From assembly GCA_021789565.1 (NCBI GenBank), contig JAJYJL010000136.1:4723-11185 (forward strand): a stretch of DNA of 6,463 nucleotides. Reading direction: 5' to 3'. The translations under genes were made by a program, and so were the position numbers. Positions 1 through 6,024 of this stretch are shown here, one piece after another; positions within the stretch are counted from its first letter, which is position 1; each line of letters starts with the position of its first letter. The notes below the pieces were generated by a model. It did no database searches. It saw only the letters and a list, made by a program, of their open reading frames with translations, and was not told the origin of the DNA. The stretch comes from Acidobacteriota bacterium. Its GTDB lineage: Bacteria; Acidobacteriota; Terriglobia; UBA7540.

Positions 1-59
1 CAAGCAGTAGCACTCGGGCTGGTGGAGAAATGAAAAGTCGCTTCATTCATAGCTGAGCC

Positions 60-338
60 TCAGGAGCAGCCATAGATCTTTCGTCCACACCACCCTGGCC
101 GGACCCGGTCAGGGTGGTGTCCTATTCCGGTCATAAACATGGCCGCAGACGACACTACATGATCGTGCGTATTGGAATAGATTAACTGTGCGCCGTATTC
201 GCGGAATGCAGGAGACAGGTCTTCAGCCCAGAACTCCTTCACTTGGCGTTGCACGTATTCGCCACGCGCATATGAAAAGGAGGACAACTCCGGTGCCTCT
301 GCAGTCTCGTCGTAATCACTTCGACCAACCTCTGCCCA
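60..338 (-). pseudogene. Possible gene remnant, unrecognised
   Basis: On the minus strand the frame is open from just after a TAG (339-341) to a TGA at 60-62, about 92 codons. No ATG start is seen upstream of the coding-looking part; the only plausible start is a TTG at 285-287. The translation has a balanced composition rich in Glu, Asp, Tyr and Phe, including RGEYVQRQVKEFWAEDLSP and FREYGAQLIYSNTHDHVV. That looks more like a real protein than a shadow frame. Its last residues run through the hairpin at 87-120, so any original reading frame was probably longer or different there. I do not recognise the family. A chance open frame is the main alternative. Confidence 0.25.
87..120. repeat. Strong 15-bp hairpin
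   Basis: The arms ACACCACCCTGGCCG (87-101) and CGGTCAGGGTGGTGT reading back from 120 pair over 15 positions (14 Watson-Crick and one G-T) around a 4-nt GACC loop. No T-run follows on either strand, so it is not a standard intrinsic terminator. It could still end transcription entering from the left, where every plus frame is closed within the first 60 bases. It could also be a protein-binding site or the end of a lost element. Confidence 0.7.
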
Positions 339-360
339 CTAGCCAAAAACCAGCGATTAG

Positions 361-663
361 GTCAGCGCGCAGCTTTGGTACGGCAATTCAGTTGCGACAA
401 GAACTCAACCTATTCGAGACCAGTTCCGCTTGCAATTCCTTTACGCACACCCATTTGTTCCCAACGGTAAGACATACCTGGTTGGGTTGCGTAGAGTTCG
501 CTATCGACGCCTTCCCAACCAACCTTCCTACCATCCACTTCGGCGTCCATGGCAATTGAGCAATGCCGAAAGTGTGTTATTTCAGACTCCCCGATATGAG
601 ACCCTGGTATCTCCCAATCTCCACTTCACCCAGGAAGAGTATCTTCAGTCTCTTATCCCATAG
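361..663 (+). other. Open segment without a good start, unrecognised
   Basis: Frame 1 is open for 100 codons after a TAG at 358-360 and ends in TAG at 661-663. There is no ATG; the first plausible alternative start is TTG at 430-432, with no ribosome binding site. The translation includes GKTYLVGLRRVRYRRLPNQP and ends EEYLQSLIP. It reads somewhat protein-like but matches nothing I know. Frames on the opposite strand across 420-550 are also fairly open, so the coding strand is uncertain. It could be a decayed C-terminal fragment or chance. Confidence 0.18.
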
Positions 664-870
664 CTAAGCCCCTACATGCTTGATGGGCGGAAGGCGAATG
701 TCGGGAGCGCACTTCGGTCTTTTGCTTGTTAATGTCGTTTCGAGCGCCTAACCTGAGGAAGAGTCTTGAACACTCTGCAATGTCTTCAAATCGAGCAACG
801 ATGGAGGTGGACCCATAGCACCAAAGCTAAATCGCTCCGGAGACTCGCGCTGAATTCATCTGTTGAGATC

Positions 871-894
871 GTGTACATATGCAAGCGCACCCAT
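871..894 (+). repeat. Left arm of perfect 24-bp inverted repeat
   Basis: This 24-bp segment begins GTGTACATATGCAAGCGC and ends ACCCAT. It is the exact reverse complement of 1321-1344. Matching stops sharply at both ends (870 versus 1345, 895 versus 1320). The arm is itself a weak dyad, with GTG opposite CAC at positions 1-20, as recombinase sites often are. It lies 123 bp upstream of the precursor start. Confidence 0.9.
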
Positions 895-1006
895 GCGTCT
901 AGGCTGTAGCAGTGACCGGAACTGAAGAGCCGTCTGTCTTTAAGGAGTGTCGGCATTTGCTCAGTGACAAGGAGTGTTCTTTTCCGGTTCAGGAACTCTA
1001 GATCAG
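895..1006 (+). promoter_or_regulatory. Precursor leader region, promoter not identified
   Basis: This is the only sequence between the left repeat arm and the precursor ribosome binding site. It contains a 9-bp direct repeat, AAGGAGTGT, at 942-950 and 969-977 (27 bp apart). I could not place convincing sigma70 or Bacteroidota-type (TAnnTTTG) promoter boxes here or just upstream. Whether the promoter is inside or outside the inverted repeats decides what an inversion would do. Confidence 0.3.
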
Positions 1007-1014
1007 AAGGAGGT
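1007..1014 (+). promoter_or_regulatory. Perfect Shine-Dalgarno site of the precursor
   Basis: AAGGAGGT is fully complementary to the 16S rRNA anti-Shine-Dalgarno tail and lies 3 bases before the ATG at 1018. It fixes the precursor start at 1018; an in-frame upstream GTG at 964 has no such site. Strong translation is expected for a RiPP precursor. Such a site is unusual for Bacteroidota, which the protein families otherwise suggest. Confidence 0.85.
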
Positions 1015-1017
1015 CAA

Positions 1018-1230
1018 ATGGAAAAGAATAGAAAACTGACCCTTGATGAACTCAAGGTTCAAAGCTTCGTCACGAATTTGAGTGACGACGAACAGATGCG
1101 CTTGCGGGGCGCCACTGAAGCGACATTTGCTTGCCCAGAGTGGTGCCCTACCACACCTCAGTATTCCAATGGCTGTACCAATGGGTACTGCACTTGCGAG
1201 GGTGGTTGTTCGGCGACCCACTGCAGGTGA
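1018..1230 (+). CDS. lanA: Class I lanthipeptide precursor peptide
   Basis: This 70-residue peptide is the likely substrate of the downstream dehydratase. The leader (about 1-32) starts MEKNRKLTLDELKVQSFVT. LTLD at 7-10 resembles the FNLD box that LanB enzymes bind, and KLxLDxLKVQSFVT is typical of Bacteroidota-type class I leaders. It ends LSDDEQMRLRGA (21-32), with L at -12, S -11, E -8, L -4, G -2 and A -1, the spacing of a double-glycine C39 cleavage site in its Gly-Ala form. The predicted core (33-70) has seven Cys (39, 43, 53, 58, 60, 64, 69) and nine Ser/Thr (33, 36, 45, 46, 50, 54, 59, 65, 67). Spacing is C-x3-C-x9-C-x4-C-x-C-x3-C-x4-C. An odd cysteine number means at least one may stay free or pair with a partner. 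The start is set by a perfect Shine-Dalgarno site. The gene sits alone between inverted repeat arms. No other precursor copy was found. Product activity is unknown. Confidence 0.9.
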   Translation: MEKNRKLTLDELKVQSFVTNLSDDEQMRLRGATEATFACPEWCPTTPQYSNGCTNGYCTCEGGCSATHCR

Positions 1231-1320
1231 ACCGTTTTCACGACCAGGACGCGAGAACACGAATTGTTCTGAGTAGCACGGGCTGCCTGGCTTACCTTGC
1301 GTTCGTATAGCAGGAGCAGA

Positions 1321-1344
1321 ATGGGTGCGCTTGCATATGTACAC
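1321..1344 (-). repeat. Right arm of perfect 24-bp inverted repeat
   Basis: Exact reverse complement of 871-894, placed 90 bp after the precursor stop codon. Together the arms enclose 426 bp (895-1320) carrying the precursor and its ribosome binding site. No target-site duplication is visible: the outer flanks read TGTTGAGATC on the left and CTCTAGTTAC on the right. Confidence 0.9.
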
Positions 1345-2007
1345 CTCTAGTTACCCGAAAGCACGGTGATATACGCACAAGGGTGCGGACTAGCGTAGTG
1401 ATCAAAATGTATTCAGGCGAACGTTTACTGCGTCATTTCGCTAGAGGAGCACTCGAAAGTTTGTTATCGCAAAGACTATGCCATCCAAATAGGGTTACGT
1501 AGTCAATTGACTTTGGCAGGGTGAGTCGTTCCGCCTGACTAACTTATTCGCGCACACAAATGAGCGCAACAGTTGCCAGTCTCATTTACCACCAGTACAA
1601 TCGGGTGACGCGGCAGGCAGCTGAATCAGGTTCTCTTGTATCGGGCCGGACTTGGCGGTCACATATCGCATCGGTTGGTGAACAAGAGAGGCTCAATCGC
1701 GACGTCAAGCAAATCTGTCTGAAGTTATGTGTGAACTTCCGTAGGATTGTTCCGAGGTTGTACAGATCTGGAGCTCGCGGAGGACACGTAGGTTGGCCGT
1801 GTGCTCCAGCAGAGGCAAGGCCGTTATTACAACATTCACTATGTCAAGTCGTATACATATATTCGCATGTCGGATATCAGAATGGGGATCTACTTACCGA
1901 AAAATAGAGAATGCCCGAAGACCTCATTACTGATAGCTGAACTTGCGCCACCTTTGATATGATCCAGTCAAAACAGGCATTCCCTCGCTCAGCATAATGA
2001 GGCCGAT
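1345..2007. other. Intergenic stretch, no recognised gene
   Basis: About 660 bases separate the right repeat arm from the C39 gene. I find a 5-bp hairpin with a 4-nt loop at 1374-1387 (CGCAC/GTGCG), too weak for a terminator. The 115-codon plus ORF at 1560-1907 is doubtful. A stretch around 1848-1860 (TCGTATACATAT) resembles the start of the inverted repeat (TCGTGTACATAT) at 11 of 12 positions. No tRNA, second precursor or clear promoter was seen. Confidence 0.5.
1560..1907 (+). CDS. Doubtful hypothetical protein, 115 aa
   Basis: An ATG-started frame runs 115 codons to TAG at 1905-1907. There is no Shine-Dalgarno sequence before 1560 (upstream bases are CGCACACAA). The translation, starting MSATVASLIYHQYNRVTRQA, is rich in Arg, Ser and Val, and shows no motif, signal peptide or membrane segment that I recognise. 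An open frame of this length can arise by chance in DNA of mid-range G+C. It is the longest frame between the precursor and the peptidase, so I list it, but I consider it more likely non-coding. Confidence 0.15.
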   Translation: MSATVASLIYHQYNRVTRQAAESGSLVSGRTWRSHIASVGEQERLNRDVKQICLKLCVNFRRIVPRLYRSGARGGHVGWPCAPAEARPLLQHSLCQVVYIYSHVGYQNGDLLTEK

Positions 2008-2511
2008 ATGTACAATGCGAAGATGGAAAGACCAGAAGGCTTTTTCCCCTTTCATAAGCAGACTGACCCGACAGAATGTGGGCCAGCCTGCCTTCGCATC
2101 ATTGCGGAGTACTATGGAAAACCATGCTCCATGGAGTACTTGCGCGAATTGTGCTCATTGAAATCAAACGGGACATCGATCTTTCGACTCGGACGCGCAG
2201 CTTCGCAAATCGGAATGCGCTCACTAGCGGTTCGCGTGTCGTATGAGAATTTAGGCCATATGCCCTTACCAGCGATTGCGCATTGGTATGGAATTCACTT
2301 CGTGGTGATTTACAGGATCGGGCGCCGAGATGTCCACGTCGCAGACCCGGCGCTCGGGAAAATCAGTTATAGTAGAGCACAGTTCTTGAAAGGCTGGTTG
2401 CGTTCTGACGCCCACAACACGAATGAGGGTGTACTCTTGTTGCTGGAGCCAGTCTCAAGCTTCCGCAAGGAAGACGACACTCGGACGGCAGGACACCTTG
2501 GGCAAATCTAG
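2008..2511 (+). CDS. Stand-alone C39 leader peptidase domain
   Basis: This 167-residue protein is a complete C39 cysteine peptidase domain, the part that normally forms the N-terminus of peptidase-containing ABC transporters and cuts RiPP leaders after GG or GA. Visible are the oxyanion Gln18 and catalytic Cys24 in QTDPTECGPACL, His97 in HFVVIY and Asp113 in VADPALG. LAVRVSYENLGHMPLPAIAHW (71-93 region) and the YSRAQFLKGW segment are also typical. The usual fused protein is about 700 residues. Here the frame stops about 15 residues after LLLLEP, where the membrane domain should begin. Reading on in this frame meets TAG at 2554 and shows no membrane segment. So it is either a natural free-standing peptidase or a truncated exporter. 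It has no signal peptide or membrane helix, so leader removal in the cytoplasm is expected. The start at 2008 has a weak GAGG at 1999-2002; ATG 2023 is a poorer alternative. The precursor's LRGA site fits it. Confidence 0.88.
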   Translation: MYNAKMERPEGFFPFHKQTDPTECGPACLRIIAEYYGKPCSMEYLRELCSLKSNGTSIFRLGRAASQIGMRSLAVRVSYENLGHMPLPAIAHWYGIHFVVIYRIGRRDVHVADPALGKISYSRAQFLKGWLRSDAHNTNEGVLLLLEPVSSFRKEDDTRTAGHLGQI

Positions 2512-2549
2512 ATCAATTTGAGGATGGTTGTTAGTCCCAATGTGTCGGA

Positions 2550-2583
2550 ACTCTAGAGTCATCCAATAACGAATCATGATTCG
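2550..2583. promoter_or_regulatory. Two adjacent palindromes, possible operator
   Basis: ACTCTAGAGT (2550-2559) and CGAATCATGATTCG (2570-2583) are perfect palindromes with centres 22 bp apart, about two helical turns. They lie just after the C39 gene. Palindromes of this size do occur by chance in a window this long, and no promoter is visible beside them, so a regulatory role is only a suggestion. Confidence 0.2.
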
Positions 2584-2850
2584 GGAAAGACCTTGGTCCA
2601 TGCGGACGCCCAGCCCGTAGTTGCCTCCTGCGGTTATCAACGATTCATCCATAGTCGAGCGTCTTGATTGTCTGCAATCACCCACTCTGCTCGCGGCGAT
2701 AGTGCTGTACTCGCATTGAGAAACCTGCAAGTTTATGCGAGGCGAGTATGCGCTCTCAAATGGGTTGCTTTCGTACCTTAGCTTGTACAAGACATCGGGA
2801 GAGGTTCTACCGGCTGGCAGCCGAGAGCCAGTGAAAGGGGGCCAAGCTGA

Positions 2851-3066
2851 CCTATCTCACACGATGGCCAACCTCACGGTTTCGTCACCGAGCAGTACAT
2901 AAACGACGGGGTGGGCAACATTGTCCTTCATCCTGGTCTGTCGGCCGAGATTCTTGGAAACATTTCACTTGTTTGCGGGAAGGGACTGCCAAGTACTTCC
3001 TCGCGGGATGTTTGTGTTGACGATGTCTTCTGCGATGTAACCAGCGAACTGTTGATCCAGCCATGA
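2851..3066 (+). pseudogene. Coding-like fragment without start codon
   Basis: Between TGA at 2848-2850 and TGA at 3064-3066 frame 1 encodes 71 residues with natural-looking composition, for example HGFVTEQYINDGVGNIVLHP and AEILGNISLVCGKGLP. It has no ATG or good alternative start. An open frame 2 segment (ATG near 2735, reading MRGEYALSNGLLSYLSLYK) ends at about 2899 and overlaps it. The two could be one gene split by a frameshift near 2860. I do not recognise the family. The antisense frame in the same register is also rather open, so the coding strand is not settled. Confidence 0.25.
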
Positions 3067-3111
3067 GTTGGCGGGTTTGTGCCCGTGATTGATGAATCCC
3101 ATCGTCTGGCT

Positions 3112-3118
3112 GGAAGGG
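3112..3118 (+). promoter_or_regulatory. Ribosome binding site of lanB
   Basis: GGAAGGG ends 8 bases before ATG 3127. Further in-frame ATGs at 3133 and 3136 lie within good range too, so the first three codons of the dehydratase are uncertain. The site is purine-rich but less perfect than that of the precursor. Confidence 0.55.
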
Positions 3119-3126
3119 TTATCTGA

Positions 3127-6012
3127 ATGGTTATGATGAGAGTGTTCCCCTATCTGATTGTTCGGATCGGCGGTGGACCATTCGACAGATTGGAATTGCT
3201 CAATTCCGACACGTCGATGGAGTATTCAAACAGGATCTACGAAAGTTCCCGAGAACTCAACGCACTAAGCAATACGCTGAGCGAGAGGCTGTTTGAAGTG
3301 ATTGGCTCTACAGCCCATGTCAGGACGAGAATGTCTCTCCTGGGTCTAAGACGCGACATATTCAACAAGAGGTACATTCTGCCGGACAGAATTTCAGCAC
3401 TCTCTGCAATCCTACCTGACGACGTGATTCACGATCTGCAGAATTATCTTCGAACACAAGATCGCGTTCACATCTTGATGGAGGAAGGAGGTGCTGCACA
3501 CTCCCACGAAATCGCGCGTGCCAGAACGAATCTCTGTGAACTAGCCAAAGACGATGCTTTGCAGAAAGGCCTTCTGCTATCGAGCCATAATCTGTTGACA
3601 AACGCAATACCAAGATATGTGAGAAATGCTTCGCACGCCTCTCGGAAGCCCGACCCACAGACAGAAAGAAACATATTGAAATACGTGTCGCGAATGTACG
3701 CCAAGACCTCTCCATTCAGTACGTTTACCCCGCTTTCCATAATGAACCTCAGAGATACGATCCACCTCAGTCTGAATGAGGACCCATCGAATGTTCAACA
3801 ACATGATCTCAGCCCCTGGCATCTTGAGAGCCGAATTCGGCTCAATAATGCCATCGGACAATATCTTACCGGTTTATTGGCAAAACACCCCAGTATATCT
3901 GGGACCTTTCTCTTGCGTCCCAACCCAAGCCTATCGAAGAAGCGGGACTGTTACGTCTACCTTGTCAATGTTAATAATGTGGAATCATTTCAGCATCTAG
4001 CTGCCAACCCGGTCTTGGAACTTCTAATTCAGTTAATGTCAGCAAAAGGAGAAGGAGTAACCTATCGCGACTTGGTTGAGATCTTGGCTCAAGACGACTG
4101 TGTAAGCGCATCGCGTCAAGAACTCCAGGCTTACCTCAACCGATTAATCGAACTTGGTTTCTTGGAGATTGATGTTGGTGTTTCCGCGCTGAACCCTGAT
4201 TGGGACATAAGATTGACCGAAAGGCTTCGCCAAATCGATTCTGATTCCACAGAGCTTCACGACGTTGTTGCCTTGCTCAACGATATCCGCTGTATGGCCG
4301 ATCGGTACAGTGTGGCAGGTATCCAACTTCGTGCGCAAATACTAGAGGAAGTGTATAGTCGGCTGAAGGAGATCTGCTCTAGACTTCGCGACGCTACAGA
4401 GCCAGCATTGGTTCATAAGGAATGCGCCTCGGAAGAAAGTCATGGCGCGGAGATGGATCAAGACACCAGGTTGGCGCCGAGTCCCAAGACTGAGGTGTTT
4501 ACGCGTAAGACTGAGACCCGATTCTATTTCACCCCCGAGAGAATTCTCTTTGAAGATACCAGAACACGTCATGCTCCAGAGATTGATCCTTTGCAGCTCG
4601 AGCAGATAGTAGTCGCTTTGAATGACTTATTCCAAGAGGCAATGAGATTCGAATATCACCAAGACGCGCACGACGAGATGTTGGCCTATTTTCTTCGGAA
4701 GTATGGAACAACTGCTTCGGTTGATCTGCTGACTTTTTACGAGGATTATTATCGCGATTTCAAGAAACCGGAAACTGAGAGATTAAGACAAGAACGCCAT
4801 GCGAGAGCCAAATGCTCACTAGGGGTAGGTCATGATGACATCTCCGAACAGATCAGCAAGCTCTGTGATCGATCCAACCTCAACCCAAGGATTGTTGAAA
4901 GGGAACAACGAAACCGGAGATGGCTGCAGCAACTGACTGCGATTGTAAAGTCGCGTAACTCTGAGATTCAGTGCGAGGAGATACGTCTGAAACGTGAACA
5001 TTTCGAGATGACCAATGAACTGTTATCTTGCGCAGCAACAAATGACCGTAGGTCGTCTCATGACGTTTTCATGCAATTCTACAAGGAGCAGCAAGCGGAC
5101 GGATCAGATCGACTAATAGGCGTTTTCAACGGTCATTTTCCAGGTTTTGGGAAAATGATGAGTCGCTTTCTCTATCTGTTTGACCCCACGGTCACGACAG
5201 AATTACGTGAATGGATTGACTCAATGAATCACAATGAGCTTTTCGTCGAAGGTTGCGACTCCTCCGTATTCAATGCCAATATGCATCCTACACTCTTTAG
5301 ACTTGAGACCCGCGTCCCAGGTGGTCAAAACAGCCTACCCCCAAACCAACAAGTACCTGCGACCGAGTTGCACATATCGGTTACGCCCTCCGGGAACCAG
5401 CTGCAACTGATCCACCTACCATCCGGAAACCGCGTATACATATTTGACATTGGACTTCAGGCACTGGGAGCCCGTTCACAGCTCTATCAGCTCCTGGAAC
5501 AGTTCACATTGGCGAAGGTTCCGACTTGGAACAAACTTATCGATGCTCTCACTGGTTTCCCAGAGTACAAAGACAACTCTGAGAACCTTCCCAGAATCAT
5601 CCCACGCATCGTGTACGAGAACATAATTGTTCTGCAAAGGAAGGCATGGCATTTTCCCAAAACATTCATACCGATCAAGGGTGGCGCGGAGAGTGATTGG
5701 TCGTACTTCGTCAGAATAAACCAGTGGCGCATTGAACAGAGTATACCGGAAGAAGTATTCGCTTATGTTGCGACAATCGCCGAGATGGAAGACACAGGTC
5801 TTGATCCAACCAAATCTATCAATCCGGATGACCGCAAACCGCAGTACATTTCGTTTCGAAACCCTCTTCTAGTCAATTTGTTTGACACACTGGCTAAGAA
5901 GGCGGCAACGAAATTAATAATTGTGGAAATGCTCCCTTCCTCAAACCAGCTTTTGCAGATCGACAACCGACGCTGCGCAACAGAGTTCCTAATTGAATGG
6001 TACTCCGCGTAA
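3127..6012 (+). CDS. lanB: LanB dehydratase, glutamylation subunit
   Basis: Cytoplasmic class I lanthipeptide dehydratase of 961 residues. By family knowledge this domain (Lant_dehydr_N) transfers glutamate from glutamyl-tRNA(Glu) to Ser/Thr of the precursor core. Visible family marks are PYLIVRIGGGPFDRLELL near the N-terminus, RMYAKTSPFSTFTPL at 189-203, the strand-rich LHISVTPSGNQLQLIHLPSG from about 748, RIVYENIIVLQRKAW near 830, and the terminal block KPQYISFRNPLLVNLFD at about 904-920 leading to EMLPSS and EFLIEWYSA. A charged, poorly conserved-looking linker lies around 425-460. The protein ends where NisB-type enzymes would continue into their elimination domain; that domain is encoded by the next gene, 12 bases on. 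At 961 residues it is long for a split glutamylation subunit. It is probably co-transcribed with the next gene, but 615 bases separate it from the C39 gene, so it likely has its own promoter. Alternative starts are ATG 3133 and 3136. Confidence 0.92.
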   Translation: MVMMRVFPYLIVRIGGGPFDRLELLNSDTSMEYSNRIYESSRELNALSNTLSERLFEVIGSTAHVRTRMSLLGLRRDIFNKRYILPDRISALSAILPDDVIHDLQNYLRTQDRVHILMEEGGAAHSHEIARARTNLCELAKDDALQKGLLLSSHNLLTNAIPRYVRNASHASRKPDPQTERNILKYVSRMYAKTSPFSTFTPLSIMNLRDTIHLSLNEDPSNVQQHDLSPWHLESRIRLNNAIGQYLTGLLAKHPSISGTFLLRPNPSLSKKRDCYVYLVNVNNVESFQHLAANPVLELLIQLMSAKGEGVTYRDLVEILAQDDCVSASRQELQAYLNRLIELGFLEIDVGVSALNPDWDIRLTERLRQIDSDSTELHDVVALLNDIRCMADRYSVAGIQLRAQILEEVYSRLKEICSRLRDATEPALVHKECASEESHGAEMDQDTRLAPSPKTEVFTRKTETRFYFTPERILFEDTRTRHAPEIDPLQLEQIVVALNDLFQEAMRFEYHQDAHDEMLAYFLRKYGTTASVDLLTFYEDYYRDFKKPETERLRQERHARAKCSLGVGHDDISEQISKLCDRSNLNPRIVEREQRNRRWLQQLTAIVKSRNSEIQCEEIRLKREHFEMTNELLSCAATNDRRSSHDVFMQFYKEQQADGSDRLIGVFNGHFPGFGKMMSRFLYLFDPTVTTELREWIDSMNHNELFVEGCDSSVFNANMHPTLFRLETRVPGGQNSLPPNQQVPATELHISVTPSGNQLQLIHLPSGNRVYIFDIGLQALGARSQLYQLLEQFTLAKVPTWNKLIDALTGFPEYKDNSENLPRIIPRIVYENIIVLQRKAWHFPKTFIPIKGGAESDWSYFVRINQWRIEQSIPEEVFAYVATIAEMEDTGLDPTKSINPDDRKPQYISFRNPLLVNLFDTLAKKAATKLIIVEMLPSSNQLLQIDNRRCATEFLIEWYSA

Positions 6013-6020
6013 AAGGAAGG
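6013..6020 (+). promoter_or_regulatory. Ribosome binding site of elimination-domain gene
   Basis: AAGGAAGG follows directly after the lanB TAA and is 4 bases before ATG 6025. The short gap suggests translational coupling of the two dehydratase subunits, which would help keep them in balance. Confidence 0.65.
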
Positions 6021-6024
6021 TACT

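Larger units (their letters stand above)
1..870. other. Gene-poor left flank, possibly decayed coding sequence
   Basis: No recognisable gene. The stretch contains a strong hairpin (87-120), a minus-strand open segment (60-338), a plus-strand open segment (361-663), and many stops elsewhere. Several overlapping open segments lie on opposite strands, and none has both a good start and a ribosome binding site. From 664 to 870 I see only very short ORFs and no convincing promoter. Old genes broken by mutation would look like this, but so would ordinary non-coding DNA. Confidence 0.45.
2512..3126. other. Long gap before lanB, probable decayed coding
   Basis: No intact gene is recognised. The plus strand has an open but start-less frame at 2851-3066 and a partly open frame 2 from about 2735 to 2899. 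The minus strand frame in register with 3100-3102 meets only two stops (about 2966 and 2858) across the whole gap. No transmembrane or ATP-binding sequence that would complete the C39 transporter is seen. Two palindromes lie near the left end (2550-2559 and 2570-2583). A lanB promoter is expected here but I could not place it. Confidence 0.45.

Noticed and set aside
188..559. A 123-codon plus-strand ORF in the left flank
   Set aside because: It overlaps better-looking open segments on both strands, is rich in Arg, Thr, Pro and His, and has no ribosome binding site or known motif.
732..820. A 28-codon ATG frame as a second precursor
   Set aside because: It has no ribosome binding site, no leader motif and no cysteine-rich core.
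1254..1270. AGAACA/TGTTCT hairpin after the precursor stop as a terminator
   Set aside because: A 6-bp AT-containing stem with no T-run; too weak to call.
1003..1344. A 113-codon minus-strand ORF opposite the precursor
   Set aside because: It is antisense to a well-supported gene, begins exactly in the repeat arm with a GTG, and has no recognisable domain.
1374..1387. CGCAC/GTGCG hairpin as precursor terminator
   Set aside because: Five base pairs only, no T-run, and 144 bases beyond the stop.
1909..1982. GAATGCC/GGCATTC inverted repeat before the C39 gene as an operator
   Set aside because: Seven base pairs 60 bases apart are expected by chance in a window of this size.
992..2557. 11-bp direct repeat GGAACTCTAGA at 992-1002 and 2547-2557 as a shared regulatory site
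   Set aside because: Several 11-bp direct repeats are expected by chance in 6.5 kb; no other support.
2455..2790. A 111-codon minus-strand ORF after the peptidase gene
   Set aside because: Its end is antisense to the C39 gene and it has no start signal or known motif; kept only as part of the note on the gap.
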